A DNA stretch of 34,768 bases from an uncultured Saprospiraceae bacterium (GCA_937924145.1 CALDTJ010000425.1:1-34768), one strand, 5' to 3'; positions 22,702 through 32,564 are shown, counted from the stretch's first letter. Program-made: numbers and translations. Notes: generated by a model not told the origin, from the letters alone.

Positions 22702-25434
22702 TTAGAACTGTACATTAACCGTTAAGTTAAAGATAGCACCTAATTGACTGAAATGGTAACCATCGTAAGTCATTTGAGAATAACGTTGGTTAAAGGTAAT
22801 CAAGTTAGACTGACCTTGTAAGAAAGCCTCATCATTCAATAAAGCCTCAGAACCTCTATCAGCTTTGAAATTCCACTCAGGTAAAACGCCTAATAAGTTG
22901 TTGATATTGAAAGCTACTGTTGTCTTATCTGTCAACTTATAAGTTACACCTAAATCTGTTACTACCTTAGGGTCAAACTGTGTAAACAATCCATCTACCA
23001 AACCTTGTTGTCTGAAAGTGGTTGGTCCGAATAAAGTATTGTTTAAAGACGCACCAAATTTATCGCCTTGGTAGTTAATTCCTAAGATAGCTTTATATTC
23101 TGGACGAGAAGTAAAGAATAACGCCTCTTGTGTTGCGTTAGAAACACTTTGTCCTGCAGCCTCTACAATTGCTGGGTTCTTAACCTCACCATCTCTTTCG
23201 TTTTGGATCGTCCAGTTACCAGACAATGTGAAACCTAAAGTTCCTGAACCTGCAGCTACGTTTTTGTAGTTTGCAACGAAGTCAATACCAGAAGTTTTAG
23301 TATCTAATGCGTTTACGAAGAAACTCAAATCAGATAAGTTGTTTTCTGCTAATAATTGATCCAAAGAAGTGTTTCCAGCAGCAGTAGCTCCAACTTCTGA
23401 ACTTAAAATTACTCTATCATCCACTTGGATATTGTAGTAATCTAATGTTAAGCTAAAGTTGTAGTTTGGCTTAAATCCTAAACCAACAGTTACGTTAGTA
23501 GATCTTTCTGGCTTTAAAGCATCTAAACCTAATAATCGTGCCTCTCTAGATACGTTGTTTACCAAACCACCTACTTGGATACCTTGTCCAGGTACAAAGC
23601 TATATTGTGCTTTTTGAGTATAAATTTGGTGTAAGTTTGGTGCTCTAAATCCTGTAGATGCAGAACCTCTCAAAGTTACTTTATCATCGTTAAATTTGTA
23701 TCTAGAAGATATCTTCCATACGGCAGCAGTACCAAAATCAGAGTAATTTTCTACCCGAATTGTACCATTAATTAAGAAATCATCAGACAAATCCAAAGCT
23801 AAATCAGCGTATCCACCAAAGTTATAACGGTTGAATTTACCTGAGTTTCTTGGATCGTTACCTGCAAATGAATCTGGTCCCCCATCTTCATAAGATGCCT
23901 CAGATCCTTCAATAACTGTAAAAGTTTCACTTCTAAACTCAGATCCGAATGCGATACCTACTACATCAGACAATCTTCTAGAAACATCAATGTTTCCTAC
24001 TGCGTGCCTAAAGTTAGTACCTCCTACGTCAAAGATCAATGGACTGTTTTCTCTATACTTATTAGTTCCATCAGGATTTAATGTACCGTTTCTGTTGTGA
24101 GAGTTTCTCACTAAATAAGTTTGTGTGTTACCACCAACAGTGAAACTTGCATCTGAGATCCATCCGTTCTTAGCACTTCTTACACCTATTGTTCCATTAT
24201 AATCATTCAAATCAGCATCAAAAGTAGGAACATATCCAATATATTCTCCGTTTGGTCCATTAGGGAAGAAATCCTGTAAATAAGGAAAAGATTCTAATGT
24301 TCTCCAGTAAGGTGTTCTGTAGTTAGCAAAACTGTTTACTTTCTTATAGACGTAAGCAGCGTTACCATAAATTTCCGTATTTTCGTTAATTTGAGATCCC
24401 ATGTTTACAGCAAACTTAGCCGCAGTAGTTTCTGGGTTACCATTGACGTTTCCTGCATCTGGAAACTGGTTCAAGAAAGCCTGAACTTCAGCTAGTGGCG
24501 CACCGAAGTCACCAGCCTCTCCTTCTGCACTTACCGTACCAGGACGGTTAGATACTTCTCTTTTTGACAAATCAATTGTATAGTTGATAAATCCATCTTT
24601 ACCTAACTTTGAGCCATTATTTAAGGCAACACCATAAGTTTCACCATCTCCTTCACCAGTAATACCACCTGTGAAAGTTACGCTACCATTATTAGCATCG
24701 TCTTTTAAGATAATGTTCATTACCCCTGCAATCGCATCAGATCCATATTGAGCAGATGCACCATCTCTCAAAATCTCTACTCTTTTTACAGCACCCTGAG
24801 GAATCGCAGAAATATCCGCACCTGTTTCTCCACGACCTGGAGAAGTTTGTGTATATAATAATGCACTCGTGTTCTTACGCTTACCGTTAATCAAGATCAA
24901 AGTCCTTGATGGTCCCATGTTTCTAATTTCAAATGGGTCCAATACCGCTGTTGCATCGTTTACTGGTGTATTTACCGAGTTAAAAGATGGTACTTTGTAA
25001 GTCAATGCTTTATCAAAAGAGTTTTGACCAGTTGAGATTAAGTCATTAGCATCTACTACATCAATAGGTAGTGGTGTATCTGTAGCAGAACGAGGTGCAG
25101 TACGAGTACCCGTTACGACAACGTCAGAAAGGTTGACCCCTTCACTGATCGTTATATCCATGTTCTTTGTTTCACCATTCGCCAAAGTAACATTGAAGGA
25201 TTCAGAAGAATATCCTGTGTAAGTTACTTCAATTGTGTAAGAACCTGGAGTTAATGAAAGAGAATACCTACCATCTAGGTCAGTAATTGTACCAATGCTT
25301 GTACCTGCAACTGCAACGTTAGCACCGATAATGGTTTCTTCAGCACTGGATACAGTACCTGTTAATGTTTGCGCAAATGACGCAAAAGGTAACGCTACTA
25401 ATAGCGCCAAAAATAATTTGGAAAATAGTTTCAT
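22702..25434 (-). CDS. TonB-dependent receptor without STN domain
   Basis: 910 aa outer-membrane receptor. Signal peptide MKLFSKLFLALLVALPFASFA, then a carboxypeptidase-regulatory-like domain (~23-100, VSSAEETIIGANVAVAGTSIGTITDLDGRYSL), a plug (~115-240, with LINGKRKNTSALLY and VEILRDGASAQYGSDAIAGVMNIIL), and a 22-strand barrel ending in a terminal Phe (NLTVNVQF). There is no SusD-like partner next to it, so it is not a standard Sus glycan pair; the ligand (siderophore, peptide, cofactor or glycan fragment) is unknown. It is a clear paralogue of the receptor upstream, sharing the GKRKNxSALxY and RVEILRDGAxAQYGSDAxAG segments. It has its own promoter and a leader of about 320 nt, and a strong terminator follows. 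Confidence 0.93.
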   Translation of the reverse strand: MKLFSKLFLALLVALPFASFAQTLTGTVSSAEETIIGANVAVAGTSIGTITDLDGRYSLSLTPGSYTIEVTYTGYSSESFNVTLANGETKNMDITISEGVNLSDVVVTGTRTAPRSATDTPLPIDVVDANDLISTGQNSFDKALTYKVPSFNSVNTPVNDATAVLDPFEIRNMGPSRTLILINGKRKNTSALLYTQTSPGRGETGADISAIPQGAVKRVEILRDGASAQYGSDAIAGVMNIILKDDANNGSVTFTGGITGEGDGETYGVALNNGSKLGKDGFINYTIDLSKREVSNRPGTVSAEGEAGDFGAPLAEVQAFLNQFPDAGNVNGNPETTAAKFAVNMGSQINENTEIYGNAAYVYKKVNSFANYRTPYWRTLESFPYLQDFFPNGPNGEYIGYVPTFDADLNDYNGTIGVRSAKNGWISDASFTVGGNTQTYLVRNSHNRNGTLNPDGTNKYRENSPLIFDVGGTNFRHAVGNIDVSRRLSDVVGIAFGSEFRSETFTVIEGSEASYEDGGPDSFAGNDPRNSGKFNRYNFGGYADLALDLSDDFLINGTIRVENYSDFGTAAVWKISSRYKFNDDKVTLRGSASTGFRAPNLHQIYTQKAQYSFVPGQGIQVGGLVNNVSREARLLGLDALKPERSTNVTVGLGFKPNYNFSLTLDYYNIQVDDRVILSSEVGATAAGNTSLDQLLAENNLSDLSFFVNALDTKTSGIDFVANYKNVAAGSGTLGFTLSGNWTIQNERDGEVKNPAIVEAAGQSVSNATQEALFFTSRPEYKAILGINYQGDKFGASLNNTLFGPTTFRQQGLVDGLFTQFDPKVVTDLGVTYKLTDKTTVAFNINNLLGVLPEWNFKADRGSEALLNDEAFLQGQSNLITFNQRYSQMTYDGYHFSQLGAIFNLTVNVQF

Positions 25435-25832
25435 CTAAAACTTTTTTTGTTAATAAAGATTGTTAAAAATTGCTGAACGGTTGCTCAAAAGTGAGTTTGT
25501 GCAACCATCAGACTGCTATTGAAAGAATGAAGGTTTCGTTTAAAGTTGGTTTAAAGTAGCTGAACTACTTTGTGTATTATCATTCAATCAATTTGTTCTT
25601 CTATAGAAACCTTTATTTCTATTTGTTTTTTAAATTTTGGATATAAAAATGGCTTACTTTCGAGTGTCAATACACTTGAAAAATTGTTAGATTATTATTG
25701 GAATTATAGCTTAGCTTGAAATGACTCTTTAAATAATTAGTTCATCGTTTTTAGGAAGGAGCGCAAATATAACATATATTTTTTTGTTTTATAATTTTGC
25801 TTCCTTAATTAACGATTTTATTTCTTATTTCA
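25435..25832 (-). promoter_or_regulatory. Long structured 5' leader and promoter of TonB receptor 1
   Basis: No gene in these 398 bp. An exact -7 box TATATTTG lies on the minus strand at 25764-25771, giving a leader near 320 nt. In the leader, AATGAAGGTTTC (25526-25537) can pair with GAAACCTTTATT (25606-25617) at 11 of 12 positions, enclosing a small hairpin AAAGTAG-CTGAA-CTACTTT (25553-25571). The -7 box itself lies in one arm of a longer imperfect inverted repeat with GCTTCC..ATAATTTTGC (about 25779-25804). No known riboswitch class is recognised. Confidence 0.45.
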
Positions 25833-28800
25833 TTAAAAGTTTAAATTTAAGCGCGTAAAAAATCTGGTTCCATCTATCCCAAATTGGGTCGTCTGCCAAG
25901 GATATTTAAATCGTCCTACAAAATCTAAATTTTGATCTGGACTAATCCCGTTGTATGCCTCAACGTAACTATCTGGATACACATTGAAAATATTATTAGC
26001 ACCAAGTACTACATTAATTTTATCCGTAGCAGCATAAGCAAAACTTAAATCATTGAGTAGTTTCCCTCTATAGGTAGCGTCAAATGCTGGCTCTGTTGGA
26101 TGTTTAAATAATACACTGCCGTAGTAGAAAAACGATAAAGTAGTGGTCAATTTTCTAAGCGTATAAGAACCCGTTGCTATTACTTTTTGCTTGGGCCGCC
26201 AACTTTCTATCCGAGAAATATCCTCCCTTGATAAAATATTATTCATCAAATCTTGCTCTTCTATAAAGTTGGGTAAATTAACTTTATCAACTGTGGTCCG
26301 ATTGAAATTAGCGGCTATACTGCCTTTCAGATTCCCGTTTCCAATTCTTGTATCTTCAAAATTCAAAACTAAATCCACGCCTTTAGTAGTTGTATTGACC
26401 GCATTTAGAAAGAATCCTGCGGAGGCTGTATTGATGCTATTTAGCAATCGATCAATTGGTGAAGTGTTAATCCCTGTTTTTCCTACCTGTCCAGAAAGTA
26501 CGATTCTATCTTTTACTTTTATGTGGTATATATCAGCCGCCAGACCTATTTTTTTGCTGATATTATAGGTAAAGCCACCACCAATATTGAAAGATGTTTC
26601 TGGTTTTAATTTCGGAATTTCTAAGGTTTTAAGAGCTGGGTCTAAATTGTTAAGAATCCTATTTTGTACTATTCCATTCTGGGTCAAAGAAGTAGTCGTG
26701 GCAGTATAGTAAATCTGATGTAATGCAGGTGCTCTGAAACCATCACTCACCGATCCTCTGAAATTTAACTTTTCGGGTATCGCTTTAAATCTCCCGTTAA
26801 ATTTCCAACTAACATTGTCTCCAAAATCACTATAATGCTCAAACCTCAATGCTCCACCAATTAATAATCTTGGCGTAAAATCTGCATTTAACTCTGTATA
26901 CAAACCAAGATTATTTCTTGTATTTCTGGACGCATTTTCCGGTCTAAATCCACTAAATGACTCTGATCCGATTCGATCTAATTCATCGGGAGTGCCATCA
27001 CCATAAGATGCAAATTCACCAGCTTGCGTTCTAAAGTACTCTGTCCGTTGTTCTGCTCCAAAAGATACTGTTAAACTTGAAATACTTTCTGGTTTAAATG
27101 TTCTTATGATATCTAAATTATTGACAATATTGGAAAAACTATGTGCCCCATTATAAAAATCTTTCGGGCTATCTGCCCCTAAAGATTGATTGAAAGAATT
27201 AATTATATGATAACTGATTTTATTTCTACCAATAGTAGTACTTAAATCAATATCCCAATCGAAATGTGTTGTTTTAATACCAATAGCTAGTGTATTATCT
27301 TCAATTTCAGGAGCCATTTCTGGTAAGAAAAAGTCTTGATCTGGATATATTTGTTCGAAACCAGTTACCCAATATGGAGTTCTTGCGAATTGAGGAGAGG
27401 AACCTCTTCTAGACATTAAAGTTCCAAACGCGTATACTTCTGTATTGGTCGTCGAGTTTATGGTATAGCCTGAATTAAAAGCAAGATTAATCCCACTTTT
27501 ATCTGGCAAACCTACTTGACCTCCACCATTGGGATTTCTCGCTAGAAAAGATTCAAAATCTGATAGACTATAAATATTTGTATCGAAATATTCACTTTCC
27601 TTTTCTGGGCTACTTATTTCACCCGCTCTTTGGGAGCGTCTTTGATTGCTATAAGCTAAAGTGAAATTAGCATATCCTTGATCGAAAATATCCGTTGAAA
27701 ACCCTGTTGAAATTTGATATTGAGTACCATCCCCTTTTAAAGTGGTACTATATCCTGCATTGATAAATGGGGCTGTCTTTTTCTTTAACACTAAATTAAT
27801 AACGCCTGCTACCGCATCAGAACCATATTGTGCAGCAGCTCCATCTCGTAAGATTTCTACACTTTCGATAGCATCTGGTGCAATGGATTGCAAATCTACT
27901 CCTACTTCTCCCCTACCAACCGTAGTGACGCTATAAACCAAGGCACTACTATTTTTTCTTTTTCCATTGACTAATACTAAGGTTCTACTGGGTAATAAAC
28001 CTCTTAAATCTGCGGGATTAAAGTGAGCTGTTGCGTCTGATACTGGTTGCTGAGTTGCATTAAACGATGGCGCTTGGAACATCAATTGTTGGTCCAAGGT
28101 ATTTTTTCCTGTCGTTTTTAATACATCAATTGAAATATGGTCCACTGGAACTGGTGAATCAAAACTCGTTCGCGGTTTTCCTCTTGAACCAAAAACCGTT
28201 ACGCAGTTTAGCGCAACGCCTTCTGTTAGCTGAATATGGACACTTTCTTGATTAGCTATTTCTACCAATTCGTCTGAAAATCCAGTGTAAGTAACTTCAA
28301 GAGCAGTTGTTTTGGCAGGAATGTTTAATTGAAAATAACCATCGATATCAGTTGAAGTTCCTATGCTGGTGCCAGGTATGAGTACAGTTGCCCCAATTAG
28401 TCCTTCCCCATTGTCATCTGTTACTTTACCCTTGATCGTGCTATTTTGATTTAATTTATCAACTGTAGAAAATATATTTCTGACGGACTCTTTAGAATTT
28501 GAAATGGACAAATCATTAGACTCTCCTAAACGCTCAATTTGATTAATTTTACGTTGAATCTTTTTTAATTTTCGATTACCTGCTTTGGTGTTTTTGTGAA
28601 CTACAAAGAAATTAGCACCTAAGTATTTATACTTTAAGTTGGTATCTGCTAAAGCTCGATTTACTGCTGTTTCTAATGTTTCTATTGCTCTAAATTCAAA
28701 ATTCACCTTAATATTTTTAAGGTCTTTAGAATTATAAGAGAATACAACTTCATACTTTTCACCAATCTTCTCCAAAACCTCAATTATAGGCTCCTTTCCT

Positions 28801-28916
28801 CCAAAAAATGGAGCAGCTAGTACTTGGAAACTTCCAACTACTAGGGCGATTAAGGTCAGTGCTAATTGTTTGAGGTGCATTAAGTTCGTTCTATTTGATC
28901 CTTTGACAACCTTCAT
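25833..28916 (-). CDS. TonB-dependent receptor with N-terminal STN signalling domain
   Basis: 1027 aa. A signal peptide (LALTLIALVVGSFQVLAAP) lies after a 12-residue preamble; the Met at residue 13 (28880) may be the true start since it gives a normal n-region. Then an STN domain (~44-108, VLEKIGEKYEVVFSYNSKDL..FFVVHK), a Lys-rich linker, a carboxypeptidase-regulatory-like domain (~157-220), a plug (~240-360, LVNGKRKNSSALVYS, VEILRDGAAAQYGSDAVAG) and a barrel ending in Phe (FFTRLNLNF). The STN domain passes a ligand signal to FecR, which controls the sigma factor; both are encoded directly upstream. No SusD partner. The ligand is unknown. It is paralogous to the next receptor. Confidence 0.93.
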   Translation of the reverse strand: MKVVKGSNRTNLMHLKQLALTLIALVVGSFQVLAAPFFGGKEPIIEVLEKIGEKYEVVFSYNSKDLKNIKVNFEFRAIETLETAVNRALADTNLKYKYLGANFFVVHKNTKAGNRKLKKIQRKINQIERLGESNDLSISNSKESVRNIFSTVDKLNQNSTIKGKVTDDNGEGLIGATVLIPGTSIGTSTDIDGYFQLNIPAKTTALEVTYTGFSDELVEIANQESVHIQLTEGVALNCVTVFGSRGKPRTSFDSPVPVDHISIDVLKTTGKNTLDQQLMFQAPSFNATQQPVSDATAHFNPADLRGLLPSRTLVLVNGKRKNSSALVYSVTTVGRGEVGVDLQSIAPDAIESVEILRDGAAAQYGSDAVAGVINLVLKKKTAPFINAGYSTTLKGDGTQYQISTGFSTDIFDQGYANFTLAYSNQRRSQRAGEISSPEKESEYFDTNIYSLSDFESFLARNPNGGGQVGLPDKSGINLAFNSGYTINSTTNTEVYAFGTLMSRRGSSPQFARTPYWVTGFEQIYPDQDFFLPEMAPEIEDNTLAIGIKTTHFDWDIDLSTTIGRNKISYHIINSFNQSLGADSPKDFYNGAHSFSNIVNNLDIIRTFKPESISSLTVSFGAEQRTEYFRTQAGEFASYGDGTPDELDRIGSESFSGFRPENASRNTRNNLGLYTELNADFTPRLLIGGALRFEHYSDFGDNVSWKFNGRFKAIPEKLNFRGSVSDGFRAPALHQIYYTATTTSLTQNGIVQNRILNNLDPALKTLEIPKLKPETSFNIGGGFTYNISKKIGLAADIYHIKVKDRIVLSGQVGKTGINTSPIDRLLNSINTASAGFFLNAVNTTTKGVDLVLNFEDTRIGNGNLKGSIAANFNRTTVDKVNLPNFIEEQDLMNNILSREDISRIESWRPKQKVIATGSYTLRKLTTTLSFFYYGSVLFKHPTEPAFDATYRGKLLNDLSFAYAATDKINVVLGANNIFNVYPDSYVEAYNGISPDQNLDFVGRFKYPWQTTQFGIDGTRFFTRLNLNF

Positions 28917-29010
28917 AAGGAATAGTTGTCATTGAATATCTAGTTTTTGTATATAGCCCGTTTATAAAAAGGCTAATCAATTAGGATAACATAAAGTCGA
29001 GTTTCATTCT

Positions 29011-29046
29011 AAAATACTCCGCCTCTTCGCATGAAAAAAGGCGGAG
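29011..29046 (-). terminator. Terminator between fecR and TonB receptor 2
   Basis: On the minus strand CTCCGCCT, a 14-nt loop TTTTTCATGCGAAG, AGGCGGAG, then TATTTTAG. The GC-rich 8-bp stem with a short U-rich tail lies just after the fecR stop codon. It would lower or separate receptor expression from the sigma-fecR transcript. Confidence 0.7.
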
Positions 29047-29074
29047 CTGGGTTGCTGCAAATTATATATTTACC

Positions 29075-30085
29075 CTATTTTATTTGGCTAATGATATAAT
29101 CACCATCACTTTGAGTTATTTCTACACTGAAAACTTCTGTGAGGGTAGAGAGCATTATTTCTTTATCTTGAGTCGGAACGCCACCAGACAAAAGTTGGTC
29201 GGCAACGGTTCCTTCTTCTATTTTAAATTGGATACCATAAATGGTACTTATTTCGGCTAATATTTCTACTAATGGTATATCTTCAAATCGTATAATGCCA
29301 TTTTTCCAAGAGGTATTCTCTTTTGAATTGCCCTTTCTTTTTTCGATAATTTTTTGCTGTTTTTTTGAATAACTAATCAACTCGCCAGGCAGCATTTCTA
29401 TTTTCGCTCCATCGTTCTCTTCCATTTCTATTAGAACTTTGCCTTCTTCCAAAAATACTTTAGTTTGTTCTTGGCGATTTTTTACATTAAAAACAGTACC
29501 GAGTACTTCAACTGTTAAGTCATTAGTGAAAACTTGAAAATTTTCTCCTGTTTTTGGCTTTTTAGCTACTTCGAAAAAGGCCTCTCCTTTTAACCAAACC
29601 TTTCTTGGCTGATGCTTATTATAACTTAGAGTAGAGTTGGCATTTAGCACTACTTTTGATTGATCTTCAAGCGTTATATGTTGAGTCTCTCCAAAATTGG
29701 TAGTGACTAAAACTTCATTGACTGTATTAGCATTTTGATAATATCCCCAAAAACTTAACCCAACTAGTAATATAGCAGCGGCAGTTTGCCATTTCTTATA
29801 AAATGGAACAACCTTCGCTTTTTTCGTTGGAGTTTCTTTTTTGGATAAACTACCCTGTAACCGTTCTAAAGCTACCTGACTGCGTTTTTGATCGCCTAGG
29901 TTATCTTTCTTATTAAGATTTAATAGGGCAAACTTGCCCATTTCAGCCAATTCAATATGCTCTGGATGTTGCTCAAAATAGACCTCCCATTTTTGAGTAT
30001 GTGTTAAGTTGGTATTTTTTGCCCAACCTACAAAGCTGTCATCTGACAACCATTTTTCTAATAAATCCGACTCACTTACCTTCAT
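29075..30085 (-). CDS. FecR family anti-sigma/sigma regulator
   Basis: 336 aa inner-membrane protein. The N-terminal ~95 residues are cytoplasmic and should bind the sigma factor. One transmembrane helix (WQTAAAILLVGLSFWGYY, ~109-126) is followed by a periplasmic FecR domain (EVLVTTNFGETQHITLEDQSKVVLNANSTLSYNKHQPRKVWLKGEAFFEVAK, VEVLGTVFNVKNR). The last ~70 residues form the DUF4974-type secretin-like domain (IRFEDIPLVEILAEISTIYGIQFKI). It takes the ligand signal from the STN receptor and releases or activates the ECF sigma factor. It lies 134 bp downstream of the sigma gene and in front of the receptor gene, all on the minus strand. Confidence 0.94.
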   Translation of the reverse strand: MKVSESDLLEKWLSDDSFVGWAKNTNLTHTQKWEVYFEQHPEHIELAEMGKFALLNLNKKDNLGDQKRSQVALERLQGSLSKKETPTKKAKVVPFYKKWQTAAAILLVGLSFWGYYQNANTVNEVLVTTNFGETQHITLEDQSKVVLNANSTLSYNKHQPRKVWLKGEAFFEVAKKPKTGENFQVFTNDLTVEVLGTVFNVKNRQEQTKVFLEEGKVLIEMEENDGAKIEMLPGELISYSKKQQKIIEKRKGNSKENTSWKNGIIRFEDIPLVEILAEISTIYGIQFKIEEGTVADQLLSGGVPTQDKEIMLSTLTEVFSVEITQSDGDYIISQIK

Positions 30086-30219
30086 TAATTTAAAACTGTT
30101 TTTGGAGATGTTATGTGCTTATGACTGAAATAAAATTAATTCAATTATTCCTCCTTACCTATATAGAAGGGATAATTCAAAAAGTATAACATCCGGTTTC
30201 AATATTTTTTTGAAAAAAT

Positions 30220-30801
30220 TTAAAAATTTAATAAATGGACCATATTTACCATTAGTATTATTACCGATTTCAAGGATATTTCTTTTAACTTTTTTATTGC
30301 CTTATATACTGTATTTGAAACTACTTGAGTAGTAATCCCCATTATATCTCCGATTTCTTTGGCAGAAAGATCATTGAAAAACTTTAAATAAATGGCTTCT
30401 TTTTGTCGCCAAGGTAAGTTGTTGAGGTGGGTCTTTAAAAAATTATGCCTTTGACTGGATTCTTCATTTTCTATTAATAAATCTTCGGCAGAAAAATGAA
30501 TATTGATTGGGTCGTCAATTACAGCCTTTGTAGGTCCTTGCTGCTTTTTTTCTAAAATTCGTCTTCTAAAGGCGGTAATGAGGTAGGCTTTTACATTTTT
30601 AATATGCTTGAAATTAATTTCCTTTTCTATTAAGTAAATAAACAATTCTTGAATCGTATCTTCGATTAATTGCTCATTGGTCGAAAATGATTTACCATAA
30701 TGATAAAGCATAGCATGATTGACTAAGAAAAGTTGGTTAAACTCCTCTTGTTCCAAACCTAAAACTTGTTTTTTTAGCTTATGATTATCCTTTTCAGTCA
30801 T
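30220..30801 (-). CDS. ECF-type RNA polymerase sigma-70 factor
   Basis: 193 aa. Region 2 is about 20-85 (FLVNHAMLYHYGKSFSTNEQLIEDTIQELFIYL, KAYLITAFRRRIL) and region 4 about 125-180 (LNNLPWRQKEAIYLKFFNDLSAKEIGDIMGITTQVVSNTVYKAIKKLKE) with a clear helix-turn-helix. There is no sigma 1.1 or region 3. The C-terminus has a short hydrophobic tail (SVIILMVNMVHLLNF) that is unusual for an ECF sigma and might contact the membrane or FecR. It is expected to direct transcription of the receptor genes in response to the FecR signal. It is the first gene of the minus-strand set and is divergent from the ArsR-type gene. Confidence 0.93.
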   Translation of the reverse strand: MTEKDNHKLKKQVLGLEQEEFNQLFLVNHAMLYHYGKSFSTNEQLIEDTIQELFIYLIEKEINFKHIKNVKAYLITAFRRRILEKKQQGPTKAVIDDPINIHFSAEDLLIENEESSQRHNFLKTHLNNLPWRQKEAIYLKFFNDLSAKEIGDIMGITTQVVSNTVYKAIKKLKEISLKSVIILMVNMVHLLNF

Positions 30802-30937
30802 CTAAAACATTATGGTAAAATCACAAGATTTTACAACAACTTAACGATATAGTTTATATCTTGAGCCAAGATAGATTTTTTTTTTGAATAAATTTATTTT
30901 TACATTTTGATAATTACCGAATTATAGATTTTAAATT

Positions 30938-31240
30938 ATGAACTTAGTGGAAATCAGTAAAGTTTTGTCCAACGAAACACGATTGAAAATCTTACAATGG
31001 CTAAAACACCCCGAGGAAAATTTTCCCTACCAACACATTAAAGGCGACTTCGAAGATGGTGTCTGTGTACAATATATCGGAGAAAAATCAGGCCTTTCTT
31101 TGTCCACGATCTCTCATTATTTATCGACCATGCAAAGAGCTGGTTTAGTCATTCAGTCAAGGTTTGGAAAATACACTTATTATAAACGTAATGAACAGGA
31201 AATCGCTAATTATATCGACTTTCTGAAAGAACATTTATAA
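30938..31240 (+). CDS. ArsR/SmtB-type winged-helix regulator
   Basis: 100 aa winged-helix protein. The N-terminal helix VEISKVLSNETRLKILQWL is the typical ArsR start, the recognition region is YIGEKSGLSLSTISHYLSTMQRAGLVIQSRFGKYTYYKRNE, and a C-terminal helix completes it. The ELCVCD metal site of ArsR is replaced by DGVCVQYI with one Cys, so a metal or arsenic response is not supported. It is convergent with the flavoenzyme gene, 16 bp apart, and divergent from the sigma gene, so its target cannot be told from position. Confidence 0.88.
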   Translation: MNLVEISKVLSNETRLKILQWLKHPEENFPYQHIKGDFEDGVCVQYIGEKSGLSLSTISHYLSTMQRAGLVIQSRFGKYTYYKRNEQEIANYIDFLKEHL

Positions 31241-31256
31241 TTGTCCATTTTCTTCT

Positions 31257-32564
31257 TTAGAACAACCTACCACGTCTTGGTCTTCTAGTCCATAACCTTG
31301 TAGATGGACTTCCAAATGCGTGTTCAGCTTTACGATAAATCTTAGTATTTGGTCCTTTTTGTCCTGTAATCAAATTTGCCCCGATAACAGCATAACCCAA
31401 GCAACCTTTAGCACCTACACCAGACATTCCACCGATGATAATAATATCTTGGTCCAAAGCACCATACTTATTTTGAATAGCTGTGACTAAGGGTATTTGA
31501 GACCTAGTTTCCGTGTAAACACAATTGTAGGCATCTACTAGTTCTATTTCTTTCTTCTTCAAATAGATTTCTAGCATTTCCATATACTTTCTAAATTTCT
31601 TTCTCACCCATTTTACCTCTTTTTTGATAGGTTTCATGGTCCATACTCGATCTAGATCAATGATGTTTTTACGGATTTTATGCCCTCCTGCTTTGATGAT
31701 AGGCGAACCATTTTTGTCCACTTCTTCTATCATCGAGAAATACTCCTTTCCAATTTGTGAAAACATAGGTTGTCCATCGAAAATGTTCTTAATTTCTGCT
31801 GGAGATAATTCTGCAAACCGTTTATCTTTGATCTTGAAAAAAGCTAAAAATACTCGCTTAGGAGTCAAAATTCTGTCAAGATATGGGGCGAATTTATTAA
31901 GCACTGAAACAGTATATGGGCCTGCGGCTACTACTACTTTTTTAGCTTTGATAACTTTGCTTTTTTGATTGCGAGTATTGACTACTTCAATTTCAAATAT
32001 GCCGTCCTTTTTTATTAAGCTCACCACTTTAGAATGGTATTTGATTACGCCATTTTTAGCAGCAATTCCCATTCTAAGTTTTTCAATTAGAACCTTGGGA
32101 TTAATCGTACCAGAATGCAGTTTTTTTTCTCGTACTAATACTTGATTCGGTTTTAATGTTACCCCAAATTTTCTGAAAGCAGAATTTCCTGATCCTTTAC
32201 GGTAATCATATTTTTGCTTTTTATACCTCAATTTATTGATTTGGTCATATTGAGATCGGTCATAAAGGTAGGATACAGGAGAGGTACTATAGACATCTTC
32301 CATCTTATGTAGCTTTCCAATGCCTACTGAATTTAGGAAATCAATCAATTTGGACACCTCCTTGACGGTCTTATTGTGGACATAAGAGAATACATCCTTT
32401 TTAGGTCCAAGACTTCTGGATATCCGTGCTGCTCCAAAACTGGAGCCATTATCATATTCTTTTCCTTGCTGCTCTAAAAGCAATACTTTTTCGCCACGTT
32501 CTGCCAACTTCCATGCAACGGAACTTCCCATTAATCCGCCGCCAATAACGACTATATTTTCCAT
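31257..32564 (-). CDS. FAD-dependent oxidoreductase, DAO/sarcosine-oxidase type
   Basis: 435 aa. The Rossmann motif IVVIGGGLMGSSVAWKLAERGEKVLLLEQ (residues 4-32) binds FAD. VVVAAGPYTVSVL around residue 210 is the second dinucleotide-contact segment, and IIIGGMSGVGAKGCLGYAVIGANLI near the C-terminus is the usual closing GG motif of DAO-family enzymes. Members oxidise N-methyl or secondary amino acids (sarcosine, N-methyltryptophan, D-amino acids). The region GSSFGAARI near residue 41 resembles the monomeric sarcosine oxidase family, but the flavin-linking Cys is not certain. The middle is Lys-rich. The gene lies two genes downstream of a hydroxyproline dehydratase-type enzyme, so imino-acid oxidation is a possible role; that is inference. 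Confidence 0.85.
   Translation of the reverse strand: MENIVVIGGGLMGSSVAWKLAERGEKVLLLEQQGKEYDNGSSFGAARISRSLGPKKDVFSYVHNKTVKEVSKLIDFLNSVGIGKLHKMEDVYSTSPVSYLYDRSQYDQINKLRYKKQKYDYRKGSGNSAFRKFGVTLKPNQVLVREKKLHSGTINPKVLIEKLRMGIAAKNGVIKYHSKVVSLIKKDGIFEIEVVNTRNQKSKVIKAKKVVVAAGPYTVSVLNKFAPYLDRILTPKRVFLAFFKIKDKRFAELSPAEIKNIFDGQPMFSQIGKEYFSMIEEVDKNGSPIIKAGGHKIRKNIIDLDRVWTMKPIKKEVKWVRKKFRKYMEMLEIYLKKKEIELVDAYNCVYTETRSQIPLVTAIQNKYGALDQDIIIIGGMSGVGAKGCLGYAVIGANLITGQKGPNTKIYRKAEHAFGSPSTRLWTRRPRRGRLF

Noticed and set aside
22702-28916. SusC/SusD polysaccharide utilisation locus
   Set aside because: No SusD-like lipoprotein is present and the nearest glycoside enzyme is a cytoplasmic phosphorylase on a separate transcript.
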